Shown here in pieces: positions 1 to 8,194 of a DNA stretch of 64,000 bases (positions are counted from its first letter, which is position 1; each line of letters starts with the position of its first letter). The translations under genes were made by a program, and so were the position numbers. Source of the DNA: JBHHYU01 sp046757725. GTDB taxonomy: Bacteria; Desulfobacterota; Binatia; UBA9968. The stretch covers positions 1 to 64,000 of the forward strand of contig JBHHYU010000002.1 in the NCBI GenBank assembly GCA_046757725.1, in the 5' to 3' direction. Below the pieces are notes generated by a model, which was not told where the DNA came from, made no database searches, and saw only the letters and a list, made by a program, of their open reading frames with translations.

Positions 1-658
1 GGCCTAATGTTTCCCCGCCCGCGTATAATACTCCCTGATTGACCTTCACTCCGGCACAGTACTCTTGAAGAATCGGATAAGTGTTTTCTTGGTAGAACGG
101 TTGAAGCTCCTTGACAAGATCTTTAGAGTCTCTGGCATAGGCGACTTTAAAGCTAGCTCCACCGCTAACACGCCTATAGGATCGATAAGCACGGGGTTTC
201 ATGGCAATTGGATAGCCAACATTTTCAGCAAAGGTAAGAGCCTCATCTAGGGAATGAGGAAAACAACTCTTAGGGATTGGGATGTCCAAAGTCGCTGCTA
301 AGGTAAGCGTTTCTTTTTTGTCAAGAGCTTGAAGGAGTGAATCTGTGGAGGGAAGGGCTAGTTTAGTTTGGCCTCCTAATTCAGATCGAAATTCATCGAG
401 GGCGATCACGGTAGATTCCACAACCGGGAAAACCACCGGTATACTATATTGGCTAACCGCTTCTACGATGGTACTAACAAACCTTCTCTTGTCCGTTAGC
501 GGTGAGGGATACTGGCAGAAGCCCGCCGTGTAGCGCGAAAAGAAACCGAGGCTGTTTGGCTCTAATCCAGCAGCGAATACTCTCAACCCCTTCGAACCCA
601 AAGCTCTTATCACGGCTAAACCCTGTCGCTGATCGGCTCCTGTGATTAACACATCCAT
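1..658 (-). CDS. ATP-grasp family carboxylate-amine ligase, C-terminus cut by window edge
   Basis: Translating the minus strand from an ATG at 658 gives 219 uninterrupted codons that run off the left edge. The N-terminal part (about residues 1-95) looks like a nucleotide-fold pre-ATP-grasp domain that begins MDVLITGADQRQG. The central part carries ATP-grasp signatures: DKKETL near residue 113, YPIAMKPR near 149 with the expected ATP-binding lysine, and a hinge-like ILQEYCAG near 196. Such enzymes ligate a carboxylate to an amine through an acyl-phosphate, using ATP. The substrate cannot be told because the catalytic C-terminal half is missing. No strong ribosome binding site is seen before the ATG. 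The family call is fairly secure; the specific function is unknown. Confidence 0.75.
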   Translation of the reverse strand, partial: MDVLITGADQRQGLAVIRALGSKGLRVFAAGLEPNSLGFFSRYTAGFCQYPSPLTDKRRFVSTIVEAVSQYSIPVVFPVVESTVIALDEFRSELGGQTKLALPSTDSLLQALDKKETLTLAATLDIPIPKSCFPHSLDEALTFAENVGYPIAMKPRAYRSYRRVSGGASFKVAYARDSKDLVKELQPFYQENTYPILQEYCAGVKVNQGVLYAGGETLG

Positions 659-1080
659 CTTGGGAAAATCCTGTGTAAAGTATAGGACAAGTCCAGGCTA
701 ACAAGCTACTCGATGAACGTTTGCTAGCACACTGAGTGAACACTAGGAGGACTATACTGTAATCTTTTAGTCACCGCCCATGTATCTTTAGCCAGCTAAC
801 TGTATAGTCGGCATTGATGAACTGCGGTAGCAGAGGAGCCTTGAATCCGAGCTTCAGGTTTATGAGGTCGTCCCCTTCGTCCAATTGCGGACAAACTCGA
901 CACTCCAGCTAGGCGTGACCTGCCAGCACACGCCTGGGCTGATTACTGTTGGCAGCACAATGGTTCCTCCACTCGGCACTCGGGGTCGAGCAGACGTCTC
1001 TGCAATTCGGGTCAGGTGAGATGAAAAAGGGGGGCAAACTCCAGTAGGATGGCGGTTGAGACAACCACGCGGATCCAGAA
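659..1080. other. Intergenic region without recognised features
   Basis: This 422-base stretch separates the divergent ATP-grasp and methyltransferase genes. Short open frames in it show no family resemblance. I see no tRNA, strong hairpin or convincing promoter. Promoters for both flanking genes should lie here. Confidence 0.5.
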
Positions 1081-1749
1081 ATGAGCACCTACGTCCTGAT
1101 GCGGATCCTTGAATCCGCTCCACGCCGATACGAAATCGGTATCCGTCTGCTTACCCTCGGGCAGATAGAGAAAGCTTATGATCGCCTTGCGAGCCACATC
1201 GAGCACGGGCAGCACGTGCTGGATCTCGGCTGCGGGACCGGCGCCTTGGCCCTTCGTGCCGCAAGGCAGGGCGCAAAGGTGAAGGGAATTGATGTCAACG
1301 CCCAGATGCTCGAGATCGCTGGTCAACGGGTACAGGAAGCGGGCTTGACGGAGGCAGTCGACCTCATGGAAATAGGTGTTGCCGAACTGAACAAGGAGGA
1401 AACGGAGAGTTACGACACTGTAACCAGCGGCCTCTGCTTTTCCGAGTTAAGTGAGGATGAGCTCATTTACACTCTTAAACACATCGCACGAATCCTGAAG
1501 CCCGGAGGCCTTTTGCTCGTCGCAGATGAGGTCAAACCTCAAACCCTCTTCAGGCGGTTGGTTCACTCGCTGATCACGGCCCCTCTTGTAATCCTCACCT
1601 ACGTCATTACTCAGCAGACGACACACCCTACCATGAACCTCTCAGATAAACTAATGGATGGGGGTCTGTCGATTGTATCGGTCAACTCGGATATCCTACG
1701 AAGCTTCAGCGAGTTCGTGGCTCGCAAGCCTGCTGGAGCCTCACGATGA
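1081..1749 (+). CDS. Class I SAM-dependent methyltransferase paired with HgcAB-like fusion
   Basis: A 222-residue cytosolic methyltransferase. Motif I is VLDLGCGTG (residues 47-55), the acidic end of strand beta2 is GIDVN (69-73), and the post-motif region LKPGGLLLVADE (139-150) is typical of the UbiE/Methyltransf_11 group. The last third (about 160-180) is hydrophobic and may contact the membrane or a partner. The stop codon overlaps the start of the next gene (ATGA, 1746-1749), so the two are almost certainly co-translated. This suggests that the methyltransferase works with the corrinoid membrane protein, but the substrate is unknown. The start at 1081 lacks a strong ribosome binding site; an internal ATG at codon 7 is an alternative. 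Confidence 0.85.
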   Translation: MSTYVLMRILESAPRRYEIGIRLLTLGQIEKAYDRLASHIEHGQHVLDLGCGTGALALRAARQGAKVKGIDVNAQMLEIAGQRVQEAGLTEAVDLMEIGVAELNKEETESYDTVTSGLCFSELSEDELIYTLKHIARILKPGGLLLVADEVKPQTLFRRLVHSLITAPLVILTYVITQQTTHPTMNLSDKLMDGGLSIVSVNSDILRSFSEFVARKPAGASR

Positions 1750-2906
1750 AGCATTTCAGTTTCGTATGGGTCAATGTCCTTCAAACCCTGTTGCGAGTGC
1801 TGCCGTTTCCGGCTAAGACGGGTCTGGTCAAGATGGGAACCCCTGGCCGTAATTCACCCGTCCTACTTACCTGCAATTTTCGCCTCACGGTAGAACGCGT
1901 AAAGCGTGCCCTCGAAGGGATCGATGCATATCTGCTCGTCGCGAACAGCCGCGGAGTTAACGTGTGGTGTGCGGCGACGGGGGGGCTACTGACAAATCAC
2001 GACGTGATCTCGGTCCTCAAAACGAGTGGTATCGAAGACCTCGTCGACCATCGACAAGTGATTCTGCCCCAACTCGCGGCTACTGGTGTCGAGGATAAGA
2101 TCATCCACAAAAAGGCCGGCTGGATGGTCGTCTGGGGACCGGTCTACGCTCATTCAATCCTCCCCTTCCTGAACAGTGGACTTGAGAAGACTGTGGATAT
2201 GCGCACGGTGAGTTTCCCTTGGCCACAAAGGCTTGAGATGGCCGTCGCCTGGGCATTCCCGATATCTTTCCTTGCTCCGCTGGTGTTCCCGTTTTGGAGA
2301 GAGGGAGTGATTCCACTTGTGTGCCTTGTGTGGGGGGCGTCCTTTCTGATCTTCTCGAGTTTTCCCCTCTATCAGGGGAGGCTCCGTACCACGGGAAAAA
2401 GCGTTGGCTTAGTTTTCTTTGACTTCGGCGAACGAGGTATTCTGCTACTCCTCTGGATCTTCTTTATGCTTGGTACCGTTACTTATACGACACTGGCCGG
2501 CGATTTTTCTTGGGCGCTGATCTTGCGGTGGGGCCTTAGCGCACTCGTCGTGCTTTTGATTTTGGGTCTCGACCTGACGGGGAGCACTCCCGTTTACAAG
2601 AGCGGCCTGCACGAAGACCGGCTGCTGCGGATTGCTCTGGATGCGGAACAATGTAAGGGCACCGGTTTTTGTGAGCAGGTATGTCCCACGGACGTCTTTA
2701 AGGTTGACTATGAACGGCAACTGGCAACTTTGCCCAAGGCCGAGCAATGCGTGCAGTGTGGTGCGTGCATCGTCCAGTGTCCTTTCGACGCGCTCTACTT
2801 CCGAAGCCCAGGGGGAGATGTAGTTACGCCTGACACGGTTAGGAAGTTCAAGCTTAACTTGTTGGGCAACCGACAGGTAGGACCTCAGGAGAGCAGGACA
2901 GAGTAA
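1746..2906 (+). CDS. HgcAB-like fusion protein: corrinoid domain, membrane helices, ferredoxin
   Basis: A 386-residue protein. Residues 40-155 resemble the corrinoid-binding domain of the mercury-methylation protein HgcA. They include the cap-helix motif NVWCA (72-76), with the cobalt-ligand-type Cys75, and the downstream block VILPQLAATGVE (105-116). Four hydrophobic segments follow (about 166-186, 188-206, 230-250, 255-277), as in HgcA. The C-terminus (about 295-355) is a two-cluster ferredoxin like HgcB: C303, C309, C313-Pro, then C335, C338, C341, C345-Pro. The fused order HgcA-HgcB is known from HgcAB-like fusion proteins, which have not been shown to methylate mercury. After NVWCAA the canonical GK is TGG, and no C-terminal cysteine pair is present. 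It probably performs corrinoid methyl transfer with electrons from the ferredoxin domain; the acceptor is unknown. Confidence 0.85.
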   Translation: MKHFSFVWVNVLQTLLRVLPFPAKTGLVKMGTPGRNSPVLLTCNFRLTVERVKRALEGIDAYLLVANSRGVNVWCAATGGLLTNHDVISVLKTSGIEDLVDHRQVILPQLAATGVEDKIIHKKAGWMVVWGPVYAHSILPFLNSGLEKTVDMRTVSFPWPQRLEMAVAWAFPISFLAPLVFPFWREGVIPLVCLVWGASFLIFSSFPLYQGRLRTTGKSVGLVFFDFGERGILLLLWIFFMLGTVTYTTLAGDFSWALILRWGLSALVVLLILGLDLTGSTPVYKSGLHEDRLLRIALDAEQCKGTGFCEQVCPTDVFKVDYERQLATLPKAEQCVQCGACIVQCPFDALYFRSPGGDVVTPDTVRKFKLNLLGNRQVGPQESRTE

Positions 2907-3066
2907 GCTTTGAAGTCTGGTGTGCCCCGCCGCCCGAGAGCGGATGCCGCGGGAGAATACCTAACAGACGAATGAACCTGCGTGGTATTCCGCTTGCCTC
3001 CATACCAGCAGGTTATCCTTAAAGAAAGTTGGGACCTAGGGACAACCTGACACAGGATTTTACCTA

Positions 3067-4203
3067 TTATCGTTTTCCCATAGCCTTGGACCACTCGTAG
3101 TCAGGATTCTCATACGCCTCTGGGGGCATAAGGGTTTTAAGACCTCTCTTGCCCAACTCTGCCTCAAATTTCTCTCTGACCCATGTGTCCTCGTTGGGAT
3201 ACTCGATCTGGTCTTTAGCCCGATCCTCAATCTTCTCAGCGTGACCATAAAACTGCATCGGCGGATGTAAGGCAAGATACCTCGCTGGGGTACCACCGGC
3301 ATTGAAATGCTGGTGAAACCACTTGTTGGGTGGTACGAAGATACTATCCTCGTGCCAGGGGACAACGACCTTTTCCTTTCCTTCTTCCCACATAATCGAG
3401 TATCCCTCGCCTTTAGGAATGATGATGACGCGTCCCGGACCATGCCGATGGGCTTTCTTGTAGGTTCGGGCATCAAAGACCGACATGTGACAAGACATCT
3501 CTGAATCAGGAAACTGGATATAAACGCTTCGACCTCCAGCGCCTCTTCTTTTGTTGGCATCCAGCTTATCCCAAGCCCTCATATCCGGAAAGAAGTTGCC
3601 ATACCAGTAGATACCTCTCCCCCAGGTAGTTTGGCTATCAGGCACCCGCACCATCTTGGCCTCAGAATAAAATGCAGACTCTTCGGACAGCGGGTCCGCA
3701 CCTTGAAACGAAACTGGGTTACCAAAGAAAAATCGGGAATCCCGGATGGCCGACATTGCTAGAGGTAGATAACTATAGTGTAAAAGACGGACAGGTTTGT
3801 CCCCTTGCATATTGCTTAACTGATGAAAAGAGTTATGGGGAATCATAAACATGCTGTGGGCCTGCCATTCAAAACTCTTTTTGGGTCCCTCCTCTGCAGC
3901 CCAGATAGTAGTCAACCCCCGGCCGGACGCCACGTAGATAATCTCATCCAAGGTAAACTTTAAGGCCGGCAAAGTCTTTCCCGGAGCAATCTCGGTGACC
4001 CGAGCCGAGCTGACTCCCTCCTGTCCCACGAGCTGTATAAAAGCTGCTTTACATTGCCGCTCCTCCCACCAGCCAAGCTCTAGTTTCCGCAAATCTTCAA
4101 TGTAATAACCTCTGTGGATCGGGATCCCGACGGACTCCATCCAACGATCATAGGTGAATATTTTACTATGCGGGGTGTGCGCCAGTTTAGTACCATCCGA
4201 CAT
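3067..4203 (-). CDS. Bicupin protein, copy 1
   Basis: A 378-residue protein with two cupin barrels. The N-terminal barrel (about 65-145) has TLDEIIYVASGRG and IPHNSFHQLSN, with E87, H123 and H127 as possible metal ligands. The C-terminal barrel (about 235-315) has AHRHGPGRV (H252, H254), GEGYSIMW and WFHQHFN (H297, H299), a complete cupin metal site. The conserved tail ends in YEWSKAMGK. It is a close paralogue of the protein at 6731-7861. Bicupins include gentisate-type dioxygenases and sugar isomerases, but neither specificity can be assigned. It is the last gene of a minus-strand group after EamA and the EutA-like gene. The start is preceded by an AGGAGG-type site (aaaaggaggaatcgttt before the ATG). 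Confidence 0.8.
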   Translation of the reverse strand: MSDGTKLAHTPHSKIFTYDRWMESVGIPIHRGYYIEDLRKLELGWWEERQCKAAFIQLVGQEGVSSARVTEIAPGKTLPALKFTLDEIIYVASGRGLTTIWAAEEGPKKSFEWQAHSMFMIPHNSFHQLSNMQGDKPVRLLHYSYLPLAMSAIRDSRFFFGNPVSFQGADPLSEESAFYSEAKMVRVPDSQTTWGRGIYWYGNFFPDMRAWDKLDANKRRGAGGRSVYIQFPDSEMSCHMSVFDARTYKKAHRHGPGRVIIIPKGEGYSIMWEEGKEKVVVPWHEDSIFVPPNKWFHQHFNAGGTPARYLALHPPMQFYGHAEKIEDRAKDQIEYPNEDTWVREKFEAELGKRGLKTLMPPEAYENPDYEWSKAMGKR

Positions 4204-4312
4204 AAACGATTCCTCCTTTTAAAAATACTCTTGCTATGTTTTACTTACTATCTCGCGTCATTCCATACAACCGTAAGATAAAAGACTCAGGTTTCTGTCG
4301 TATATCATCTCG

Positions 4313-5170
4313 TTACACGGTCATCACGAAAATTGACCCGATCACCGTGCAGACTCCGCCCATCATGACGCGGAGCGTGATCACCTCTAGATCCCTAAGA
4401 AAGATCGCAGTGAGAAGGATAGAGAAGACAGGGTTTGTACCTATCAAGGGATCCACGATAACAATTTTGCCAACGCTCAACGCATAGAACCCCGAGAGCA
4501 TGCCCACCGTATTCGTGAGTCCGGATGCCAAGAACCAACCCAAGCTCGTGCGCGACACTGCCAGGACCTGGCGACCCCCTCGTGCCTGGACCACTCCAAA
4601 CGCAAAGAGAACCGCTGTCGTCGCCGTGACCACTGACGCCATCAGGGGAAGGTTTTGTACTTGCAGACCCAGCTTCCGCAGGTTGCTGGCGATACCAAAA
4701 GACAAAGCCCCCAGGGCTGGATAGATTAAGTCGAGCTTACGCCATTGGGCTCGCTCGGTCCGTGTCCTCGACAGCATCACTATGCCGAGGACCACGAGCG
4801 AAGTACCGAAAACATTCTGGAGCGTCCATGCCTCACCCACAATGAGCACGGCCAGGATCGACGCAAATATAGGAGAAGTGTTGGTAATGGACACGGAACG
4901 GGCAACGCCTATTTTTTCGATCCCCGTAAAATTCAGGATGCGCCCAAGAGCGGGCGCAAAGATGCCCCCTATAAGAAAGTACCAGACGGCCGGTGTTTGG
5001 AAATCCGCCAGGGGGACAAAGAAGGGCACCATCATCCATAAGGTTCCTGCACTGACGCATAGAGAGATGAAGGATCCGGTAATGGCATTCGACGTCACCA
5101 ACCCGCGTCGGATCAATACATGCGAGGTGGCGAAGCTAAGAGCGGCCAAGACAGCGAAGAACTCAGACAT
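4313..5170 (-). CDS. EamA/DMT-family transporter
   Basis: A 285-residue integral membrane protein with ten predicted helices in two EamA repeats, the usual size for the drug/metabolite transporter superfamily. The second repeat ends with NPVFSILLTAIFLRDLEV, a standard EamA helix 9-10 pattern. It starts 16 bases after the EutA-like gene, so it is very likely in the same operon as the two cupin genes. It probably exports or imports the small metabolite handled by those proteins; the substrate is unknown. The last 43 codons closely resemble a decayed fragment at 16182-16313. Confidence 0.85.
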   Translation of the reverse strand: MSEFFAVLAALSFATSHVLIRRGLVTSNAITGSFISLCVSAGTLWMMVPFFVPLADFQTPAVWYFLIGGIFAPALGRILNFTGIEKIGVARSVSITNTSPIFASILAVLIVGEAWTLQNVFGTSLVVLGIVMLSRTRTERAQWRKLDLIYPALGALSFGIASNLRKLGLQVQNLPLMASVVTATTAVLFAFGVVQARGGRQVLAVSRTSLGWFLASGLTNTVGMLSGFYALSVGKIVIVDPLIGTNPVFSILLTAIFLRDLEVITLRVMMGGVCTVIGSIFVMTV

Positions 5171-5186
5171 CTTCCGCCATGCATCG

Positions 5187-6698
5187 CTACCCTAATCTAC
5201 TCGAGGGAAACATCAGGGATTTTACAGTGACGGGAATGACCTCTGTGATTCCCAAAGGAACACCGATATCGATATAATCAAGGTCCCCTACATCGATCCC
5301 ATCCACAGCAATGACAGGTCGGCTGACGTGAAGTTCCTCTTTCAGTATTCCACCCAAGGATTTGGCTACGTCCAGATCCAGAGCAAGATAGAGAGGGGCA
5401 TCCGTATCCTCAGAATCATCCAGAACCGCTGCAATTCCCTCCGCTACCTTTCTTATGGAATGGTAATCCTGCTGGCCATCCAGGGAAAGCGCCAACGCGA
5501 GTCCTGAGGTAAAAGAGGGAAGGTCAAATTTCATAAGGGCTTTTTTCACAGCATCCGCAACCGAATCATCTCGCTGAACGGCGGCTTGAATAACTTTCAA
5601 TCCATGGACCGGTAGGGGCTCGATGCTGGATATGTAGACAGTATTACCACTCGCCTGCATGGTGTACTCCCCGGCACCGATGACGGTTGCTCGTATTCCC
5701 TCTACAGATGCTCGTAGGAAATTCTTTTTGCGAATCTTGCCTATATGTTTCCTGATGTTCTCACCCAGTAGTGGACCCACATCTCCATAGGCATTTTTAT
5801 CGTGATCGTAAATATGTTCCGAAACCCCTCCGGAGAAGACGATCCCGTTGATCTGCTCAGGACCGCGGTAGTCGACGAAAGCTTCGGTGACCATTAACTG
5901 CTTCGCCAGGGGCGATGAGGGACCTCCGTCAATGACTTCAAAAAGAAGCTTAGCCATAAAAGCGGCGAATTCTTTTTTCTCCGTCTCCGTGATTTTTTTG
6001 CCTACCGTAACATGATATCCCAACTCTCCCATTATCTGTTCGCCGGCATCTTCAACGCGTGTCACGATATTGGTATCATCAAAGGCAATGAGCCGTGCAC
6101 CGATATTGATGGAGGCGGTCTGGGTCACGGTCCCCTCGTAGATCAGGGAAAACTTTGTTGTCCCCCCTCCCATGTCCACGTTTAACACAGCCGCCTTCTC
6201 CCTTTTGGATATGTCAACGGCCCCGGACCCATAGGCTGCAAGGAGCGCCTCGTGATTAGGCCCCGCCGAGGCACAGATAAACTTGCCCGATTCCTTGGCG
6301 AAGAGTTCTACGATGGGCCGCGCATTTTCTTTCTTTAAGGCCTCACCCGTTATAACGACGGCCCCAGTATCAATATCACCGGAAGTGAAACCCGCCTTGC
6401 GATAAGCCGCATGGATGAATTGCTTGACCTTTTCAGTATCGATCAAGGTCCCAGAGACATAAGGCGTCAGCATGATGTCGGACCGATAGAGGACCTCCCG
6501 CTCAGTGACCTTAAATTGCCCCGAGAGAGCAGCCCCTTCTCTCCTCAGGGTTAAATGAGAGAAAACCAGATGGGACGTTGAAGAGCCAATGTCGATGCCA
6601 ACGCTTTTGAGCGAGAACATCTCAAGCCCTTCGATATCTTCCAAAATATCATTCGGTCCTAAATGCAAATGCTCCGGATTGTCGTTATCGTCATGCAT
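5187..6698 (-). CDS. EutA-like reactivase (ethanolamine ammonia-lyase reactivating factor family)
   Basis: A 503-residue ASKHA-fold protein of the EutA family. Phosphate-loop 1 is VGIDIGSSTSHLVFS (residues 33-47), loop 2 is LNVDMGGGTTKFSLI (172-186), and an adenosine-type loop GIVFSGGVSEHIY lies further on. EutA releases damaged B12 from ethanolamine ammonia-lyase in an ATP-dependent way. No eutB or eutC is visible in the window; the neighbours are two bicupins and an EamA transporter. It may therefore act on a B12 enzyme elsewhere, or the family may have been adapted to the cupin pathway. It sits between copy 2 of the cupin (33-base gap) and EamA (16-base gap). The family call is good; the partner is unknown. 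Confidence 0.8.
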   Translation of the reverse strand: MHDDNDNPEHLHLGPNDILEDIEGLEMFSLKSVGIDIGSSTSHLVFSHLTLRREGAALSGQFKVTEREVLYRSDIMLTPYVSGTLIDTEKVKQFIHAAYRKAGFTSGDIDTGAVVITGEALKKENARPIVELFAKESGKFICASAGPNHEALLAAYGSGAVDISKREKAAVLNVDMGGGTTKFSLIYEGTVTQTASINIGARLIAFDDTNIVTRVEDAGEQIMGELGYHVTVGKKITETEKKEFAAFMAKLLFEVIDGGPSSPLAKQLMVTEAFVDYRGPEQINGIVFSGGVSEHIYDHDKNAYGDVGPLLGENIRKHIGKIRKKNFLRASVEGIRATVIGAGEYTMQASGNTVYISSIEPLPVHGLKVIQAAVQRDDSVADAVKKALMKFDLPSFTSGLALALSLDGQQDYHSIRKVAEGIAAVLDDSEDTDAPLYLALDLDVAKSLGGILKEELHVSRPVIAVDGIDVGDLDYIDIGVPLGITEVIPVTVKSLMFPSSRLG

Positions 6699-6730
6699 GA
6701 TGTCTTCTCAGTCCCCTTCCTGTTCTCAGT

Positions 6731-7861
6731 TTACTGCTTCCCCATAGCCTTGGACCATTCGTAGGCGGGGTTGGTATACGCCTCGTCGGGCATGAGACTC
6801 TTCAACCCCCGTTTGGCTAGCTCCTTCTTGAATTTCATGTGGATCCAGGGATCCTCCTGCGGATACTCGATCTGGTCTTTAGCCCGGTCCTCAACCTTCT
6901 CTGCGTGGCCGTGGAATTGCATGGGCGGGTGTAGCGCCAGGTAACGCGCGTTGGCACCACCGGCATTAAAATGCTGGTGGAACCATTTATTAGGAGGCAC
7001 CAGCATGCTGCACTCATGCCATGGGCAGACGACCTTCTCTTTACCCTCTTCCCACATAATCGAGTAACCTTCTCCCGCAGGAATAACGATGACCCGTCCC
7101 GGACCGTGTCGGTGCGCCTTTTTGTAGGTCTTAGGGGCAAAAACCGACATGTGCGCCGTTAGCTCGGAGTTGGGGAACTGGATGAAAACACTCTTGCCGC
7201 CGGCGCCTCGTTTCACGTTTGCATCAAGCTTATCCCAAGCCCTCATATCGGGAAAAAAGTTCCCATACCAGAACGCGCGCAAGCCCAGGCCTATATCAGC
7301 GTCTGCGGCTTGAATCAATTTAGCCTCCGAGTGAAGGTCCTCCTGAGCTTGATCCTTGGAGGGCTCAAGGGGACTGTGTAAAAGAAACTCCGGTTCCGGT
7401 AGGGCGGACATCGCCAGGGGGAGGTAGCTGTAGTGCAGGAGCCGAACCGGCTTGTCACCCTGCATATTACTGAACTGATGGTAATTGTTGCGTGGAATCA
7501 TGAACAGGCTATGCGCCTGCCATTCGAAGGTCTTTTTAGGTTTGTTTTCCGCCGGCCAGATGGTCGTAAGGCCCCGACCCGAGCAAACGTAAACGAGCTC
7601 GTCCAAAGCAAACTTAACGGGAGGTAAAGTCTTGCCGGCGGGGACCTCCGTTACCCGGGCTGAACTGACCCCTTCTTGCCCCACCAGTTGGATAAAGGCA
7701 GCGTTACACTGTCTCTCTTCCCACCAGCCTAATTCTAGGGTCCTCAGATCCTCAATATAATACCCTTTGTGAATCGGTATTCCTACAGATTCCATCCAGA
7801 GATCATAGCTAAACACCTTGCTCCACATGCTGCGGACAGAGCTACCGGATTGCTTCGGCAT
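6731..7861 (-). CDS. Bicupin protein, copy 2
   Basis: A 376-residue paralogue of the cupin at 3067-4203, similar over its whole length and roughly three quarters identical by eye. The C-terminal cupin keeps AHRHGPGRV, GEGYSIMW and WFHQHFN. In the N-terminal cupin the first histidine of IPHNSFHQ is arginine (IPRNNYHQ), so that barrel has probably lost a metal ligand that copy 1 keeps. It is the first gene of the minus-strand operon cupin - EutA-like - EamA - cupin. A strong ribosome binding site (agaggaggaaat) precedes the ATG at 7861. The two proteins may form a hetero-oligomer or act on related substrates; this is inference. Confidence 0.8.
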   Translation of the reverse strand: MPKQSGSSVRSMWSKVFSYDLWMESVGIPIHKGYYIEDLRTLELGWWEERQCNAAFIQLVGQEGVSSARVTEVPAGKTLPPVKFALDELVYVCSGRGLTTIWPAENKPKKTFEWQAHSLFMIPRNNYHQFSNMQGDKPVRLLHYSYLPLAMSALPEPEFLLHSPLEPSKDQAQEDLHSEAKLIQAADADIGLGLRAFWYGNFFPDMRAWDKLDANVKRGAGGKSVFIQFPNSELTAHMSVFAPKTYKKAHRHGPGRVIVIPAGEGYSIMWEEGKEKVVCPWHECSMLVPPNKWFHQHFNAGGANARYLALHPPMQFHGHAEKVEDRAKDQIEYPQEDPWIHMKFKKELAKRGLKSLMPDEAYTNPAYEWSKAMGKQ

Positions 7862-8194
7862 AAGATTTCCTCCTCTTTCAACAAGTTACCGTATTTTAAT
7901 TCAAAATTCTAATTTATACCCTGACCTCGATCTTTAATCCATAGCCGGGTGAACTTTAATTCTAACTACTCAACAGCCCTACGGCAGACACCACTTTCAA
8001 ATCATTTTTTTTCTTATCAAATAATGAGTTCGAGCACGGAGTTTGAATTTCCTTAGTTGACGAAAGGGAAGAGCTACCACTTCTCCTCTTTGAAAACCCC
8101 ATCGTTCAGGCACCCATGGCAAGCCGCGGGTTATCTTTTAATCATCAACGTCTTGATCCCCTTGGAAACCCAAATGAGGTCTTCACGCTTACCG
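7862..8194. other. Intergenic region between mscS-like gene and cupin operon
   Basis: 333 bases lie between the end of the MscS gene and the start of cupin copy 2. The half next to the cupin gene is AT-rich and should hold that operon's promoter, but I cannot fix -35 and -10 boxes with confidence. The open frame that crosses into it on the plus strand is a shadow of the MscS gene. Confidence 0.4.

Noticed and set aside
2927..2970. GC-rich hairpin after the HgcAB-like gene
   Set aside because: Pairing is imperfect and no T-run follows, so it is not a convincing terminator.
4782..5195. A 137-codon plus-strand frame over the EamA gene
   Set aside because: It is a shadow of the EamA transporter, with proline- and arginine-rich sequence typical of antisense frames.
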